This document shows, one piece after another, positions 51,484-60,478 of a stretch of 64,000 bases of DNA. A program made the position numbers and the translations under genes. The notes beneath the pieces are model-generated. The model was not told where the DNA came from and did no database searches. It saw only the letters and a program-made list of their open reading frames with translations. Source of the stretch: Sphingobacterium sp. N143 (lineage in GTDB: Bacteria > Bacteroidota > Bacteroidia > Sphingobacteriales > Sphingobacteriaceae); the NCBI RefSeq assembly GCF_030325625.1, contig NZ_JACAIS010000002.1, positions 209,913 to 273,912 on the forward strand, read 5' to 3'. How positions within the stretch are numbered: position 1 is the stretch's first letter; the number at the start of each line of letters is the position of its first letter.

Positions 51484-53883
51484 TCAGATCGTAATTTTTT
51501 GGTCCCCTAAGGCAGAGCGGATGATCACTGTACAGGCTTTATCCCCTGTTTTTTGAATAATTCCCAATGCTTTCCCCTTAAATGTTTTTCTTTTGGGATG
51601 ATGTAATCCCCTTAAATCGGCCTGAAATCCGTTATCGGTTCCCAGCACTTTTCCATTTCCTGTTACAATAAACTCAATTTCTTGGTCATTGTGCAACACG
51701 GACTGTCCTGTTTTGTCTATTAATTCCGCCGTGATAAAGTATAGGTCCCGGGATTCTCCGGTAGCATACTTCTCATGCTCCAAGCTTACTTTCACGGTAT
51801 GTGCATCCGCTGCTGTCCGGATGCTGGTTTCCTGAACGATTTTGCCGGCCCGCTTTTTAACCGCTTTCAGTTCTCCTTTTTCGAAAGGCACCTTCCAGGT
51901 CGCATGCAAGCGTTCTGCGGTCTTTGCTGAGGTCCCCAGACTTTTGCCATTCAGAAAGAGTTCAACTTCATCTGCCTTGTTATAGTAGGCCCATACGTCA
52001 ACGCTGTCGCCAGCTTTCCAGTTCCAATGGGGTAAAAGATGCAGGACATCTTTGTCGGTCCACTCGGACTGATACATATAGTACACATCTTTTGGAATAC
52101 CGGCAAGATCGACAATGCCGTAGTATGAGCTCCGCGCAGGATAAGGATAAGGCACTGGCTCCCCCAGATAGTCAAAGCCGGTCCAGACAAAGGTCCCTGC
52201 CAGGAAAGGACGGTTTTTAACCGCCAGCCAGGCCTTTTCATGGCTCGTACCCCAATAAGCGGCCACATTATCGTAAGCAGATACCGTAAAATCAGGATTG
52301 CCGTTCACGACATATTTGTCTTTGGAAGATGCGGGCCATAGCTGAATGGTATCCTGCAGCCGGTCATATACGGATCTTGTCTGTAAAGCAGACACTGTTT
52401 CTGACGCCAGTAGCGGAATATTTTTAAATTCTACAGGCAGTTTATCGTAATCTTCATGCTTATAGTTGAATCCCAAGACATCCAATGCCTGTGCCTGTGC
52501 AATAAAATTTTTTGCATAATTATTTTCTGTCAGCGCTGCGGTGACAGGGCGCGTAGGATCGAGTGATTTAACCAAATCAGCCATCTCTTGGGTTAGGGCA
52601 ATTCCGGTAGAATCAAATTGTTCGCGGATTTCATTTCCGATACTCCAGAGGATGACCGAAGCATGGTTGCGGTCCCTGCGCACAAAGGCCTCGATATCTT
52701 TGTGGTGTTCTGTCGGAAAATCAATATGGTAATCGAACTTATTTTTCCGCTTTTTCCACATATCAAAGGCTTCATTGTACACCAGGATCCCCATTTCATC
52801 ACAGAGATCAAGCAGTTCTTCTGCTGGCGGATTATGGGCGGTACGAATGGCATTCGCACCCATTTCTTTCATGATCAGTAGCTGCCTTTTTGCGGCCGAC
52901 TTATTAAAAGCAGCGCCTAAAGCACCCAAGTCATGATGCATGCAGACCCCGAAAATCTTCAAAGCCTTGCCGTTTAAGTAAAAGCCTGTTTTTGCATCAA
53001 ACCGAATGCTCCGAAACCCGATTCTTTTTTCAATCTGATCCTCAATTGTATTGTTGTTATTCAATAAAGCCAACTGGACACGATATAAATTTGCCGCATT
53101 TGGGCTCCACAACATTGGCTCGTCCACAGTCACTGATGTTTCAATATTCCCGCCCTGCTCGGTACCCATCTTTTTCAGCACAAGTTTGCCTGTAGGATCC
53201 CACACCGTAAGCTGATATTTCTGTCTGGTAGGAGATGCCTTCGCTGTCACGACCTTACTCAGTTTAGATTGCACCTTTAAGGTTCCCAGTTCGCCTTGGA
53301 CTTCGGGTGTACTCATAAACGTTTCCTGCTCATTCAGGTATACCGGACTTGTTTTGATCAGGTAAACATCACGGTAGATCCCCGAACCCGTATACCATCT
53401 GGAGTTTGGCTGTTTACTATTATCCACTCGGACAGCAATACGGTTGTGCTGTTGTCCATACTTCAGGTAGGGCGTCAAATCCACAGTAAAAGAGAGGTAG
53501 CCATTGGGCATTTTCCCCAGGTAACTGCCATTGATCCATATTTCGGCGTAACGGTAAATCCCTCCAAAATGTAATTGCACAGCTTTCCCCTGATCTGAGG
53601 TCGGCAGGGTAAATGTTTTACTATACCAGCCAATTCCACCGGGCAATGCCCCACCGGCATTGCCTGCAGGGTAGCTAGCGGAAAAATCAGCTTTAATACT
53701 CCAGTCATGGGGCAATTCCACCGATTCCCAAGCCTGGGCATCACCGTCGTCCAAACGAAAACCGAGCTGATCCTGTAACGTAAAATGCCAATTTTCATTA
53801 AAGCGAATTTTGGCACGTCCCTGAGCAGAGACCAATTGGAGCTGCAGCAAAAAGAGAAGGGCAATAAGATAATGTAACTTCAT
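51484..53883 (-). CDS. GH2 glycoside hydrolase (beta-galactosidase-like, with C-terminal DUF4982-type region)
   Basis: 799 aa, signal peptide MKLHYLIALLFLLQLQLVSA. GH2 sugar-binding domain (25-180, ELPHDWSIKADF, GGIGWYSKTF, WINGSYLGKMPNGY), Ig-like domain, and TIM barrel with acid/base Glu418 (WSIGNEIREQF) and nucleophile Glu495 (LLASETVSAL). A C-terminal beta domain from about 610 (LLPHWNWKAGDSVDVWAYYNK) resembles DUF4982. It is distinct from the LacZ-like 1106-aa GH2 at 27-30 kb and from the partial GH2 at the window start. It immediately precedes susC. Likely removes beta-galactose or beta-glucuronate. Confidence 0.9.
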   Translation of the reverse strand: MKLHYLIALLFLLQLQLVSAQGRAKIRFNENWHFTLQDQLGFRLDDGDAQAWESVELPHDWSIKADFSASYPAGNAGGALPGGIGWYSKTFTLPTSDQGKAVQLHFGGIYRYAEIWINGSYLGKMPNGYLSFTVDLTPYLKYGQQHNRIAVRVDNSKQPNSRWYTGSGIYRDVYLIKTSPVYLNEQETFMSTPEVQGELGTLKVQSKLSKVVTAKASPTRQKYQLTVWDPTGKLVLKKMGTEQGGNIETSVTVDEPMLWSPNAANLYRVQLALLNNNNTIEDQIEKRIGFRSIRFDAKTGFYLNGKALKIFGVCMHHDLGALGAAFNKSAAKRQLLIMKEMGANAIRTAHNPPAEELLDLCDEMGILVYNEAFDMWKKRKNKFDYHIDFPTEHHKDIEAFVRRDRNHASVILWSIGNEIREQFDSTGIALTQEMADLVKSLDPTRPVTAALTENNYAKNFIAQAQALDVLGFNYKHEDYDKLPVEFKNIPLLASETVSALQTRSVYDRLQDTIQLWPASSKDKYVVNGNPDFTVSAYDNVAAYWGTSHEKAWLAVKNRPFLAGTFVWTGFDYLGEPVPYPYPARSSYYGIVDLAGIPKDVYYMYQSEWTDKDVLHLLPHWNWKAGDSVDVWAYYNKADEVELFLNGKSLGTSAKTAERLHATWKVPFEKGELKAVKKRAGKIVQETSIRTAADAHTVKVSLEHEKYATGESRDLYFITAELIDKTGQSVLHNDQEIEFIVTGNGKVLGTDNGFQADLRGLHHPKRKTFKGKALGIIQKTGDKACTVIIRSALGDQKITI

Positions 53884-53996
53884 AGCGAAATAATTCTTTA
53901 TACGTACTGATTCAAGGGTTATCCCCGGAATCGTTATACTGATTTTTTATGCATTCATCAATTTTAAAGGCATCCATACTACCTTCAACGTTTAAA

Positions 53997-54026
53997 AGTT
54001 CCTATAGCCGTTTGGCTTTAGGAGCT
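53997..54026 (-). terminator. Stem-loop after the GH43-like gene, possible attenuator
   Basis: A 13-bp stem with one mismatch and one G-U pair (53997-54009 with 54014-54026) and a gttt loop, 34 bp past the stop codon at 54060. Only a weak T run follows on the minus strand, so it may be a partial terminator setting the GH2-SusCD level. The rest of the 176-bp gap shows no gene. Confidence 0.45.
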
Positions 54027-54059
54027 GATTTTGGGGATTTCAATTTTCAGCCCTAACAC

Positions 54060-55151
54060 TTAAAAATGTAGCTTACTCTGTCCTAAATCTTTGGAAGTTG
54101 CCAATGCGATTCCCCGGTTGCCCTGACTATCCACCGCACAGTAAAAGTGGTAGACCACACCCTGCGCTTTCAATACAAAAGACTTATGTGCGTATTGCTG
54201 ATCAAAGCTCTCACTGGACTCAATCAGGTTGGCGCCTTCCCAATCAGTCCAATGGATCAAATCCTTGGATGCCGCGAAGCGGTTGAAGGCACCCTTACGG
54301 TCTTTCCAGAAGGCACCAAAATAAAACATGACCCAGGTATTATGGATCCGCTGGATCATAGGGTCGCCCGTGATTCCCACCGGATGGTGAACCACCGGGT
54401 TCGGTTGGAACCGCTTCCAGTTTTCCATATCATCGGACACCGCCATACCGATACGTTCGTACCAACGGGTGGGCTTGTTGTTTGCCAAGGAGTCCCCTAC
54501 GGCATTGTAATACATGACGAAGCGATAGCCTGTATTTTGATCAGGATCTTCAATCACGTAGCTTTTGAATAGCTTATGCCGGTTTTCCCACCAGGAAACA
54601 TCCGGATCCGTACTGGTCAAAACGGGCTTGGACAACCGTTGCCATTCCACAGGTTGGGTCGGCTTCTTAGTGGTATAAGCCATCCCAATCGCCAGCGGCT
54701 CCGGTTCGTAGCCAGCTGTAGAACCTCCGAAATATGACATCCAGTATTTTCCGACGTAGCTGTTGAGTTTATATTTGCCACCCCACTTGGTGTCAACAAG
54801 GGCATTATAACCTGCCCGTTGCCTGGCATCCCAGCTGTTTCCATTGTCCACGGCAATTTGCTTGCCCAAGGTCTTCCAGTTCACTAAATCGCGACTTTGG
54901 GCAAGCCAGGTCTCATACCCATTCCCATCAAAGACAATATAGGTCATATACCAATATTTCCCTTCCTTATAAATGGTCGGACAATCCATCAATTCGCCTT
55001 TATGCGCTGGTACTAAAACAAGTCCATACTTATAGGGGGTCTTTACTTCATCATAAATTTTTGCCATCTCCGCACTGGAAACTGCCGGGGTCTGAGCCTT
55101 CAATTTAGGCCCGAGCAAAGCAATGGATAGCAATAGCATTAATCTTTTCAT
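54060..55151 (-). CDS. Secreted GH43/GH32-like five-bladed propeller hydrolase
   Basis: 363 aa, signal peptide MKRLMLLLSIALLGPKLKAQ. Blade motifs of the GH43/GH32 superfamily: MDCPTIYKEGKYWYMTYIVF (with an Asp at the usual first catalytic position), WLAQSRDLVNWKTLG, IGMAVSDDMENWKRFQ, NRFAASKDLIHWTDW; Asp in GDPMIQR and Glu in LIESSESF are further candidates. I cannot name the family; GH43, GH117 and GH137-type propellers are all possible. The start at 55151 is preferred to 55181 since the signal begins there. It is one of three such lone-propeller proteins in the window, which share fold but little sequence. Confidence 0.75.
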   Translation of the reverse strand: MKRLMLLLSIALLGPKLKAQTPAVSSAEMAKIYDEVKTPYKYGLVLVPAHKGELMDCPTIYKEGKYWYMTYIVFDGNGYETWLAQSRDLVNWKTLGKQIAVDNGNSWDARQRAGYNALVDTKWGGKYKLNSYVGKYWMSYFGGSTAGYEPEPLAIGMAYTTKKPTQPVEWQRLSKPVLTSTDPDVSWWENRHKLFKSYVIEDPDQNTGYRFVMYYNAVGDSLANNKPTRWYERIGMAVSDDMENWKRFQPNPVVHHPVGITGDPMIQRIHNTWVMFYFGAFWKDRKGAFNRFAASKDLIHWTDWEGANLIESSESFDQQYAHKSFVLKAQGVVYHFYCAVDSQGNRGIALATSKDLGQSKLHF

Positions 55152-55257
55152 CTGTCTACTCTTTTTTCTTCGTTCGTACATTCTGAACTATTTACGTTGT
55201 TCTCTGATGGTATTTCAATGGGTTTATCGCTAACTAAAACAATCCCGGTAACTGCTT

Positions 55258-58020
55258 TTACTGGGTAATTGTATATTTTCCCGAACCCAGTTGTAGTTCT
55301 ACATGGTTTTCTTTTACGTTGACGGTTTGGGCCTCCACGGCCTTTCCATTGACCTGATAAGTTCCCTTTGGCAGCAGCAGGGTACAGCGGCTATTGACGG
55401 GAACCTCCAGTTGATAGTTTCCCTGCGCCTGATTTCGGTTAAAATAAATCTTTCCATAGGGACTCCTAAAACTCACTTCGCAGTCTTTCAGTACGTCCAG
55501 CATTTTGGGTGCTATACGAAAATGTTTAAATCCGGTCGATTCTGCTTCTTGCCCGATGCCTCCAAGCCCGGTATGAAACCATTCCATCAGATGTCCCAAC
55601 ATAAAATGGTTATTGGAGACATTCGGCAATCCAGCCCAGGATTCAGTGAGTGCCGTTGCTCCTTTGCGTAGCTGATAACCATATCCAGGGCGGTCATCAC
55701 GGTGATGCATGGCGTAGATCAGCTCATCCCGGTTATGTTGCTGCAAAGTCTGCAACAGGTAACGGTGCCCTATGTCGCCGGCTGTCAGCGCCGTATCGTT
55801 CTGGCAGACCGTTGTTGTCAACTTTTCAAAGACCGGCTGTTGCAGATCTTGTGGAACAAGCCCAACATAGAGCGGCATCGCCAACGCGGTTTGGCTGCCT
55901 GAGCCATAACGCTGCTCCTGCGGATGATAGAACTGTTGGTTAAAGGCATTGAACACAGCTTCCTGTAAGGTTTTAAATTTTTCAGCATCTTCTTTTTTCC
56001 CCAGCAATGTCGCTATGTCGACCATCAACTTCAAGTCATAATAATAAATAGCTGTAGCCGTGATTCCCGGGGTAGTCAGCTGCGAGACACCGGGGCGCTC
56101 CGGTCCCAGATCGTACCAATCGCCTAAGCCCTGTGTTAAAATATGATCTTTGGCCTTTGTACCCAAATAATCGATGTATTTGCACATCATGGCATAATTA
56201 TCGGTCAGGAAAGTTTTATTTCCATACCAGCGGTAGGCATACCAGGCCAGGATAATGGAACTGCTGCCCCATTCTGGCGAATCCCGGAACATGTCTCCGC
56301 CCCAGTCAAACTGTACGTACTCCGGGGCAATCTCAGGTACAAGCCCCGCCGGAGTCTGCGACAGCCGCATATCGCGGAGAGACTTTGCAAATAGACGTTC
56401 CACATCATAATTGTATTGTACGGAAGGTCCCATCAGGTGCAGCTGTTCAAGCCAGCCCAATTTTTCACGATGTGGACAGTCGGTAAATACGCTGACCATA
56501 TTGCTATTGATTGCCCATTTGATCAGCCGATGGATCTGGTTAAAGAGACTATCCGAAGAATGGAAACTTCCAACAGTTTCAGCCGCATTGCGGATATGTA
56601 ATGCCTTAATGCCTTTTAACTGGATAGCCCCTTTGGTTTGTGGGAGCAAAGCGACTTCAGCAAAGCGGAATCCATAATAGGTAAATCGGGGTTGCCAGTC
56701 AATTAAGCCATCCTTTTCAAAAACATATTGATAATAGTATGGACTACCTGTTGCCTTCTGATTGGCCGTGCTATCTGCTGTCAGCAGTTCTGCGGGATAG
56801 ATGCGTACCGTATCACCCTGTTTACCTTTCAATTTGACCGCTACAATGCCCGACGCATTCTGACCAAAGTCATAGACCGTGTTTCCATTTTTAGGACTCG
56901 TAAACGATCGTACAGGTGAAAACTCGTGCATTACCCGAACCGGGTCGGCCTCCTGGGCCACCAGCGGTGGGCCATCTACTTCCAGGGCAGCCTGCCAGTT
57001 GCGATCATCAAAGGCCACATCCGGCCAATTGGAAGGCAACACATGCCCGTCGTAATCTTCCCCACCGTACATACTGGAAAAGGTGATGGGCGAACGGTGA
57101 ACTTTCCAGCTCTTGTCTGTCACAATAACTTCCTCACTGCCGTCGCTATAGTGATTGACCAACTTCATTTTTACTTTTGGCAGCCCAAAAGCTACCTTAT
57201 GCTTCTGATAGCGTCCCTTTACTGGTGGGATATAATAGAAACCGTTGCCCAATAAGATACCGATACTGTTTTTTCCCTTTTGGACTTGCTTGGTAACATC
57301 CAAAGCCACATATAATGCTTCCTTATCATATTTGCTCCAACCGGGTTGCAAAAAGGCATCTTCTACTTTTTCCCCATTCAGCAATAACTCATAATGTCCA
57401 AGACCTGAAATATAAGCTGTCGATCGGAGCAATTTTTTATTGACCGTAAATGTTTTTCGAAAAACAGGAAGCTCGAACGTCTGGTCGATCCGGAATTTGC
57501 TGGAACTGAGTGGCAAGGGGTTCACCATAGCCTTTGGTAGCAGCTCTTTGGCGATCCATTGACTTGCTCCCCAATCTTTGGGCTGCAGTAAACCAACCAA
57601 AAAAACAGCTTTTTCGCTTTGCGCACGATTGCCTTTATTGTCTTTGACCTGAACATGAAATTGATAATACCGTCCGGCTTCCAGTGCTTGCCCGGCGTAA
57701 GTAACAAACAACGATTGATCTGTGGTTTGCCATCCGGAATCCCAAACCAATTGAGGGTTTACCTGTCCGGCCTTCTCTACACGGATACGAAAAGCAGTCT
57801 GTGAAACATTGTTCTGTACACTTTTTAACCGCCAGCTAAACTGTGGTTTATCGGTATTGATCCCCAATGGGTTTTCCCGGCCATTGACCAGTACTTTATC
57901 AAATGACAATTGAGCTGAAGCAGGCTTCAGCCCCGTGGCAAACAGCATCAGCATCAACAAGATGCCCTGCAGGCATTGCCCGACCTTTACTTCATTATCC
58001 TTCTTTAATATCTTGCCCAT
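55258..58020 (-). CDS. GH78 alpha-L-rhamnosidase (full-length multidomain)
   Basis: 920 aa with a signal segment to about 37 (LKPASAQ). Domain order is usual for large bacterial GH78 enzymes: fibronectin-like N domain (FDKVLVNGRENPLGINTDKPQFSW), jelly-roll rhamnosidase N domain (FRKTFTVNK, YISGLGHYELLLNGEKV, WSKYDKEALYVALDVT), beta domain, (alpha/alpha)6 barrel (VSVFTDCPHREKLGWLEQLHLMG near 505, LGDWYDLGPERPG near 615, ALTESWAGLPNVSNNHFMLG near 790) and C-terminal beta domain. Acidic residues in DCPHREKLGW, GDWYDLG and the final TESW block are the family candidates. A 104-bp gap separates it from GH28 upstream. Confidence 0.93.
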   Translation of the reverse strand: MGKILKKDNEVKVGQCLQGILLMLMLFATGLKPASAQLSFDKVLVNGRENPLGINTDKPQFSWRLKSVQNNVSQTAFRIRVEKAGQVNPQLVWDSGWQTTDQSLFVTYAGQALEAGRYYQFHVQVKDNKGNRAQSEKAVFLVGLLQPKDWGASQWIAKELLPKAMVNPLPLSSSKFRIDQTFELPVFRKTFTVNKKLLRSTAYISGLGHYELLLNGEKVEDAFLQPGWSKYDKEALYVALDVTKQVQKGKNSIGILLGNGFYYIPPVKGRYQKHKVAFGLPKVKMKLVNHYSDGSEEVIVTDKSWKVHRSPITFSSMYGGEDYDGHVLPSNWPDVAFDDRNWQAALEVDGPPLVAQEADPVRVMHEFSPVRSFTSPKNGNTVYDFGQNASGIVAVKLKGKQGDTVRIYPAELLTADSTANQKATGSPYYYQYVFEKDGLIDWQPRFTYYGFRFAEVALLPQTKGAIQLKGIKALHIRNAAETVGSFHSSDSLFNQIHRLIKWAINSNMVSVFTDCPHREKLGWLEQLHLMGPSVQYNYDVERLFAKSLRDMRLSQTPAGLVPEIAPEYVQFDWGGDMFRDSPEWGSSSIILAWYAYRWYGNKTFLTDNYAMMCKYIDYLGTKAKDHILTQGLGDWYDLGPERPGVSQLTTPGITATAIYYYDLKLMVDIATLLGKKEDAEKFKTLQEAVFNAFNQQFYHPQEQRYGSGSQTALAMPLYVGLVPQDLQQPVFEKLTTTVCQNDTALTAGDIGHRYLLQTLQQHNRDELIYAMHHRDDRPGYGYQLRKGATALTESWAGLPNVSNNHFMLGHLMEWFHTGLGGIGQEAESTGFKHFRIAPKMLDVLKDCEVSFRSPYGKIYFNRNQAQGNYQLEVPVNSRCTLLLPKGTYQVNGKAVEAQTVNVKENHVELQLGSGKYTITQ

Positions 58021-58124
58021 TATGCCGCTGCTATCTTCTTTATTAATGATTCCCGAATATGTTTTTTAGTTCCTTGTTTACCTTGTTAAATTCACCCATC
58101 AGATTATTTTCCTACCCGAAGGAT

Positions 58125-59600
58125 CTATTGCTGTGATGCTGTTTGGGATAGAGACACATTTTTCATTTTCAGTCCGGTTAAAGCAATGCTATCCACCCTA
58201 GTATCAGTACAGCTGAAATGGCTATCCCGAATAAGCAGATCTGTGGCATCTTTTGCAGTCAGAAAACGGGTTCCTTTGCCCTCGATCCGGGAGAACTCCA
58301 CTTGGCTTAACGGGGATTCTGGGATTCCTTCGATATTAATGCAATCCGCAGAGCGTTCAATCGCTATCCGATCCATTTTGATTTTTGAAAAATGGGGTGT
58401 CAAGGCATTCACCTCAACCTGAAAGTTACGGTCTGCGGCTTTGCCGACATGTTGTGCCTGTCCTAACATATCCCAGCGGAGGGCCGAAAAGTTAACGTCC
58501 ATCCGAATATTGGAAAATAGTAGGTCATGACCACCCCCACCCCTTGGTCTCCGGGTTTTAAAACGGATCCCGACATCTGTTCCCGCAAAAATGCAATCGT
58601 GCACATAAATCTCTTGGATCTTGCCAGCGGTCTCACTGCCAATAGTCAGTCCTCCGTGCCCAGTCTTGGTCAAGCAGTTGCGCACCACGACATGCTTGGT
58701 CGGTTTATTGACACGCAAGCCATCATAACCTCTTCCGGCTTTCAGTGCGATACAGTCGTCGCCCGTTTCCAGCGTGCAATACTCAATCAGTACTTTTTGG
58801 GACGATTCAATATCAATCCCATCACCACGTTGAATACCCTTGGATGCGACCTGTACCCCACGGATAATCACATTTTCACAATAAGTGGGGACAATATTCC
58901 AAAAGGCAGAACGGCTTAGGCTGATGCCTTCGATAAATACATTTTTGCAATTAATCGGGGCAATCAATGCTGGCGGGAAGATATAATCTGCAGTTTTACC
59001 ATCGTAAATACGCTGATCAACAGGTACCTCCGCCAGGACAACTTTTTCAATCACCTCATGGGTCATCGTTTTTTGCCGGACAGATCCTTTTCCGGGGCCG
59101 ATCACTTTTCCTTTACCAGTAATGGCAATATTGGTAGCGCCATTGGCATAGATGCAGGCCCCCAAAGAATACAGTTCTATGCCTTCGCTTCGGGTGAACA
59201 CCACGGGTAGAAAGTCTGCTATCTCGCTGCTGAATTCCAGTGTCGCACCTTCTTCCAAATGCAACTCGGTGTTGGACTGTAGCGTGAGTCTTCCGGTCTT
59301 ATAATGTCCGCTTTTGACCAGCAACCGGCCGCCACCGGCCCCTCCCAAGGCATCCAAACTTTCTTGCAGATCTGCCTGCTGATCTGTGATCACTATGCTA
59401 CGTTCAGGAAAAACAGGTCGTTGGAATTTCGCTTTAAAATATGGTGAATAAACCGGCGCAATGGCCGAAGGCATATGCGCGGCTCCGACCTGATCCATTG
59501 CTGGCCATGCTTGCGTTTGCTCCACTTGGCGCAGATGACAGGAGCTTATCAGTGTAGCTGTTAACGTCAAAAAAAGCAGTATGATCCGGCAAAACTTCAT
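58125..59600 (-). CDS. GH28 polygalacturonase/rhamnogalacturonan-type hydrolase
   Basis: 491-aa probable lipoprotein (LISSC, Cys21) with a right-handed beta-helix. All four GH28 blocks are visible: GIDIESS with Asp263 (the NTD block), GDDCIAL with Asp281/Asp282, GHGGLTIGSE with His315, and IRFKTRR with Arg346/Lys348 (the RIK block). The enzyme cleaves galacturonic acid linkages in homogalacturonan or the rhamnogalacturonan backbone. Start overlaps the isomerase-like gene as ATGA. Its place among rhamnosidases and an acetylesterase points to a rhamnogalacturonan substrate, but the exo or endo mode cannot be told. Confidence 0.92.
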   Translation of the reverse strand: MKFCRIILLFLTLTATLISSCHLRQVEQTQAWPAMDQVGAAHMPSAIAPVYSPYFKAKFQRPVFPERSIVITDQQADLQESLDALGGAGGGRLLVKSGHYKTGRLTLQSNTELHLEEGATLEFSSEIADFLPVVFTRSEGIELYSLGACIYANGATNIAITGKGKVIGPGKGSVRQKTMTHEVIEKVVLAEVPVDQRIYDGKTADYIFPPALIAPINCKNVFIEGISLSRSAFWNIVPTYCENVIIRGVQVASKGIQRGDGIDIESSQKVLIEYCTLETGDDCIALKAGRGYDGLRVNKPTKHVVVRNCLTKTGHGGLTIGSETAGKIQEIYVHDCIFAGTDVGIRFKTRRPRGGGGHDLLFSNIRMDVNFSALRWDMLGQAQHVGKAADRNFQVEVNALTPHFSKIKMDRIAIERSADCINIEGIPESPLSQVEFSRIEGKGTRFLTAKDATDLLIRDSHFSCTDTRVDSIALTGLKMKNVSLSQTASQQ

Positions 59601-60478
59601 TGGAATACCTCCTTGACAAATTTTGTATTGGTACTATAATTCATTTTGACATCACGGATATACTCCGGTCGGCGGGAGCGCTCGATCACCAACCAGCCTT
59701 TCCAGTCCATGCGGTCCAGGCAGCATTTTACCGCCTGCAGGTCCAAACGCTTATTTTCCTGCAACCAAAGACCATCTTCATCTGTGCAATGGATCTGTGC
59801 GATGTGGTCTTTGCCCAATATTTCCAGTTCCTGAATCAGATCCCGACCCTTCTTCAAGGCATTGGAAAAATTAAAACAGCTTTTTATGGTGGACTGACCT
59901 ATCTCTTGCAGAAACCGCTTTTCTTCACGGGCGGACAAGGCCGTTTCTATCGCCACGGTAACCTTATACTTTCGGGCGAGCTGTCCAATCACTTTCAAAC
60001 GCTCGACCAGCACAGGCCACAATTCGGGATGTTCCACCAGATCACATTGGATCCCTAGCGGGAGAAAGGCTAGCTTCACATTTAATTTCTTCATGGTATC
60101 AAAACAGTCCCGGATGGGCTGCAGGTAATTCTCCCGCGCCGCTATGGACTGCGCATAAAATCCGGTCATTGCTAGGCTACAGATGGTTAATCCTGTATCG
60201 GAAATAGCCTGCTGATAGGATTTCAGGAATGCTGGATCCACAAACTTATTGTCAAACGTGGGCCGGTTTCCCAGACCACCCATGTCCACTTCCAGTCCGT
60301 CAGCACCAATCTCCTTTGCTAAAGCTACCGCACTTAGCTTTTGCCGTTTTAACAGCATCAGATCAATGACGGCTACCTGATAGCGCTGCCTACTTTTGGA
60401 GGCAAAAACAACGCTCGGCAGCAGGGGTAAACTGGCTAGCGCCAAGGTTCCAAGGATAAATTTCTTTCGGTCCATCAT
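59597..60478 (-). CDS. Secreted xylose-isomerase-like TIM-barrel protein
   Basis: 293 aa of the sugar phosphate isomerase/epimerase (AP endonuclease-2-like) TIM-barrel superfamily: AKEIGADGLEVDMGGLG near 55, TICSLAMTGFYAQ near 100, VAIETALSAREEKRFL near 180, IAQIHCTDEDGLWL near 230, WLVIERSRR near 270. Glu, His and Asp residues at the ends of those strands could bind a metal. It starts MMDRKKFILGTLALASLPLLPS, a Sec-type signal without the twin arginine, so it should act outside the cytoplasm. This is usual for the group in Bacteroidota but poorly explained. Overlaps the esterase stop by 4 bp and the GH28 start by 4 bp. Substrate unknown. Confidence 0.8.
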   Translation of the reverse strand: MMDRKKFILGTLALASLPLLPSVVFASKSRQRYQVAVIDLMLLKRQKLSAVALAKEIGADGLEVDMGGLGNRPTFDNKFVDPAFLKSYQQAISDTGLTICSLAMTGFYAQSIAARENYLQPIRDCFDTMKKLNVKLAFLPLGIQCDLVEHPELWPVLVERLKVIGQLARKYKVTVAIETALSAREEKRFLQEIGQSTIKSCFNFSNALKKGRDLIQELEILGKDHIAQIHCTDEDGLWLQENKRLDLQAVKCCLDRMDWKGWLVIERSRRPEYIRDVKMNYSTNTKFVKEVFQ

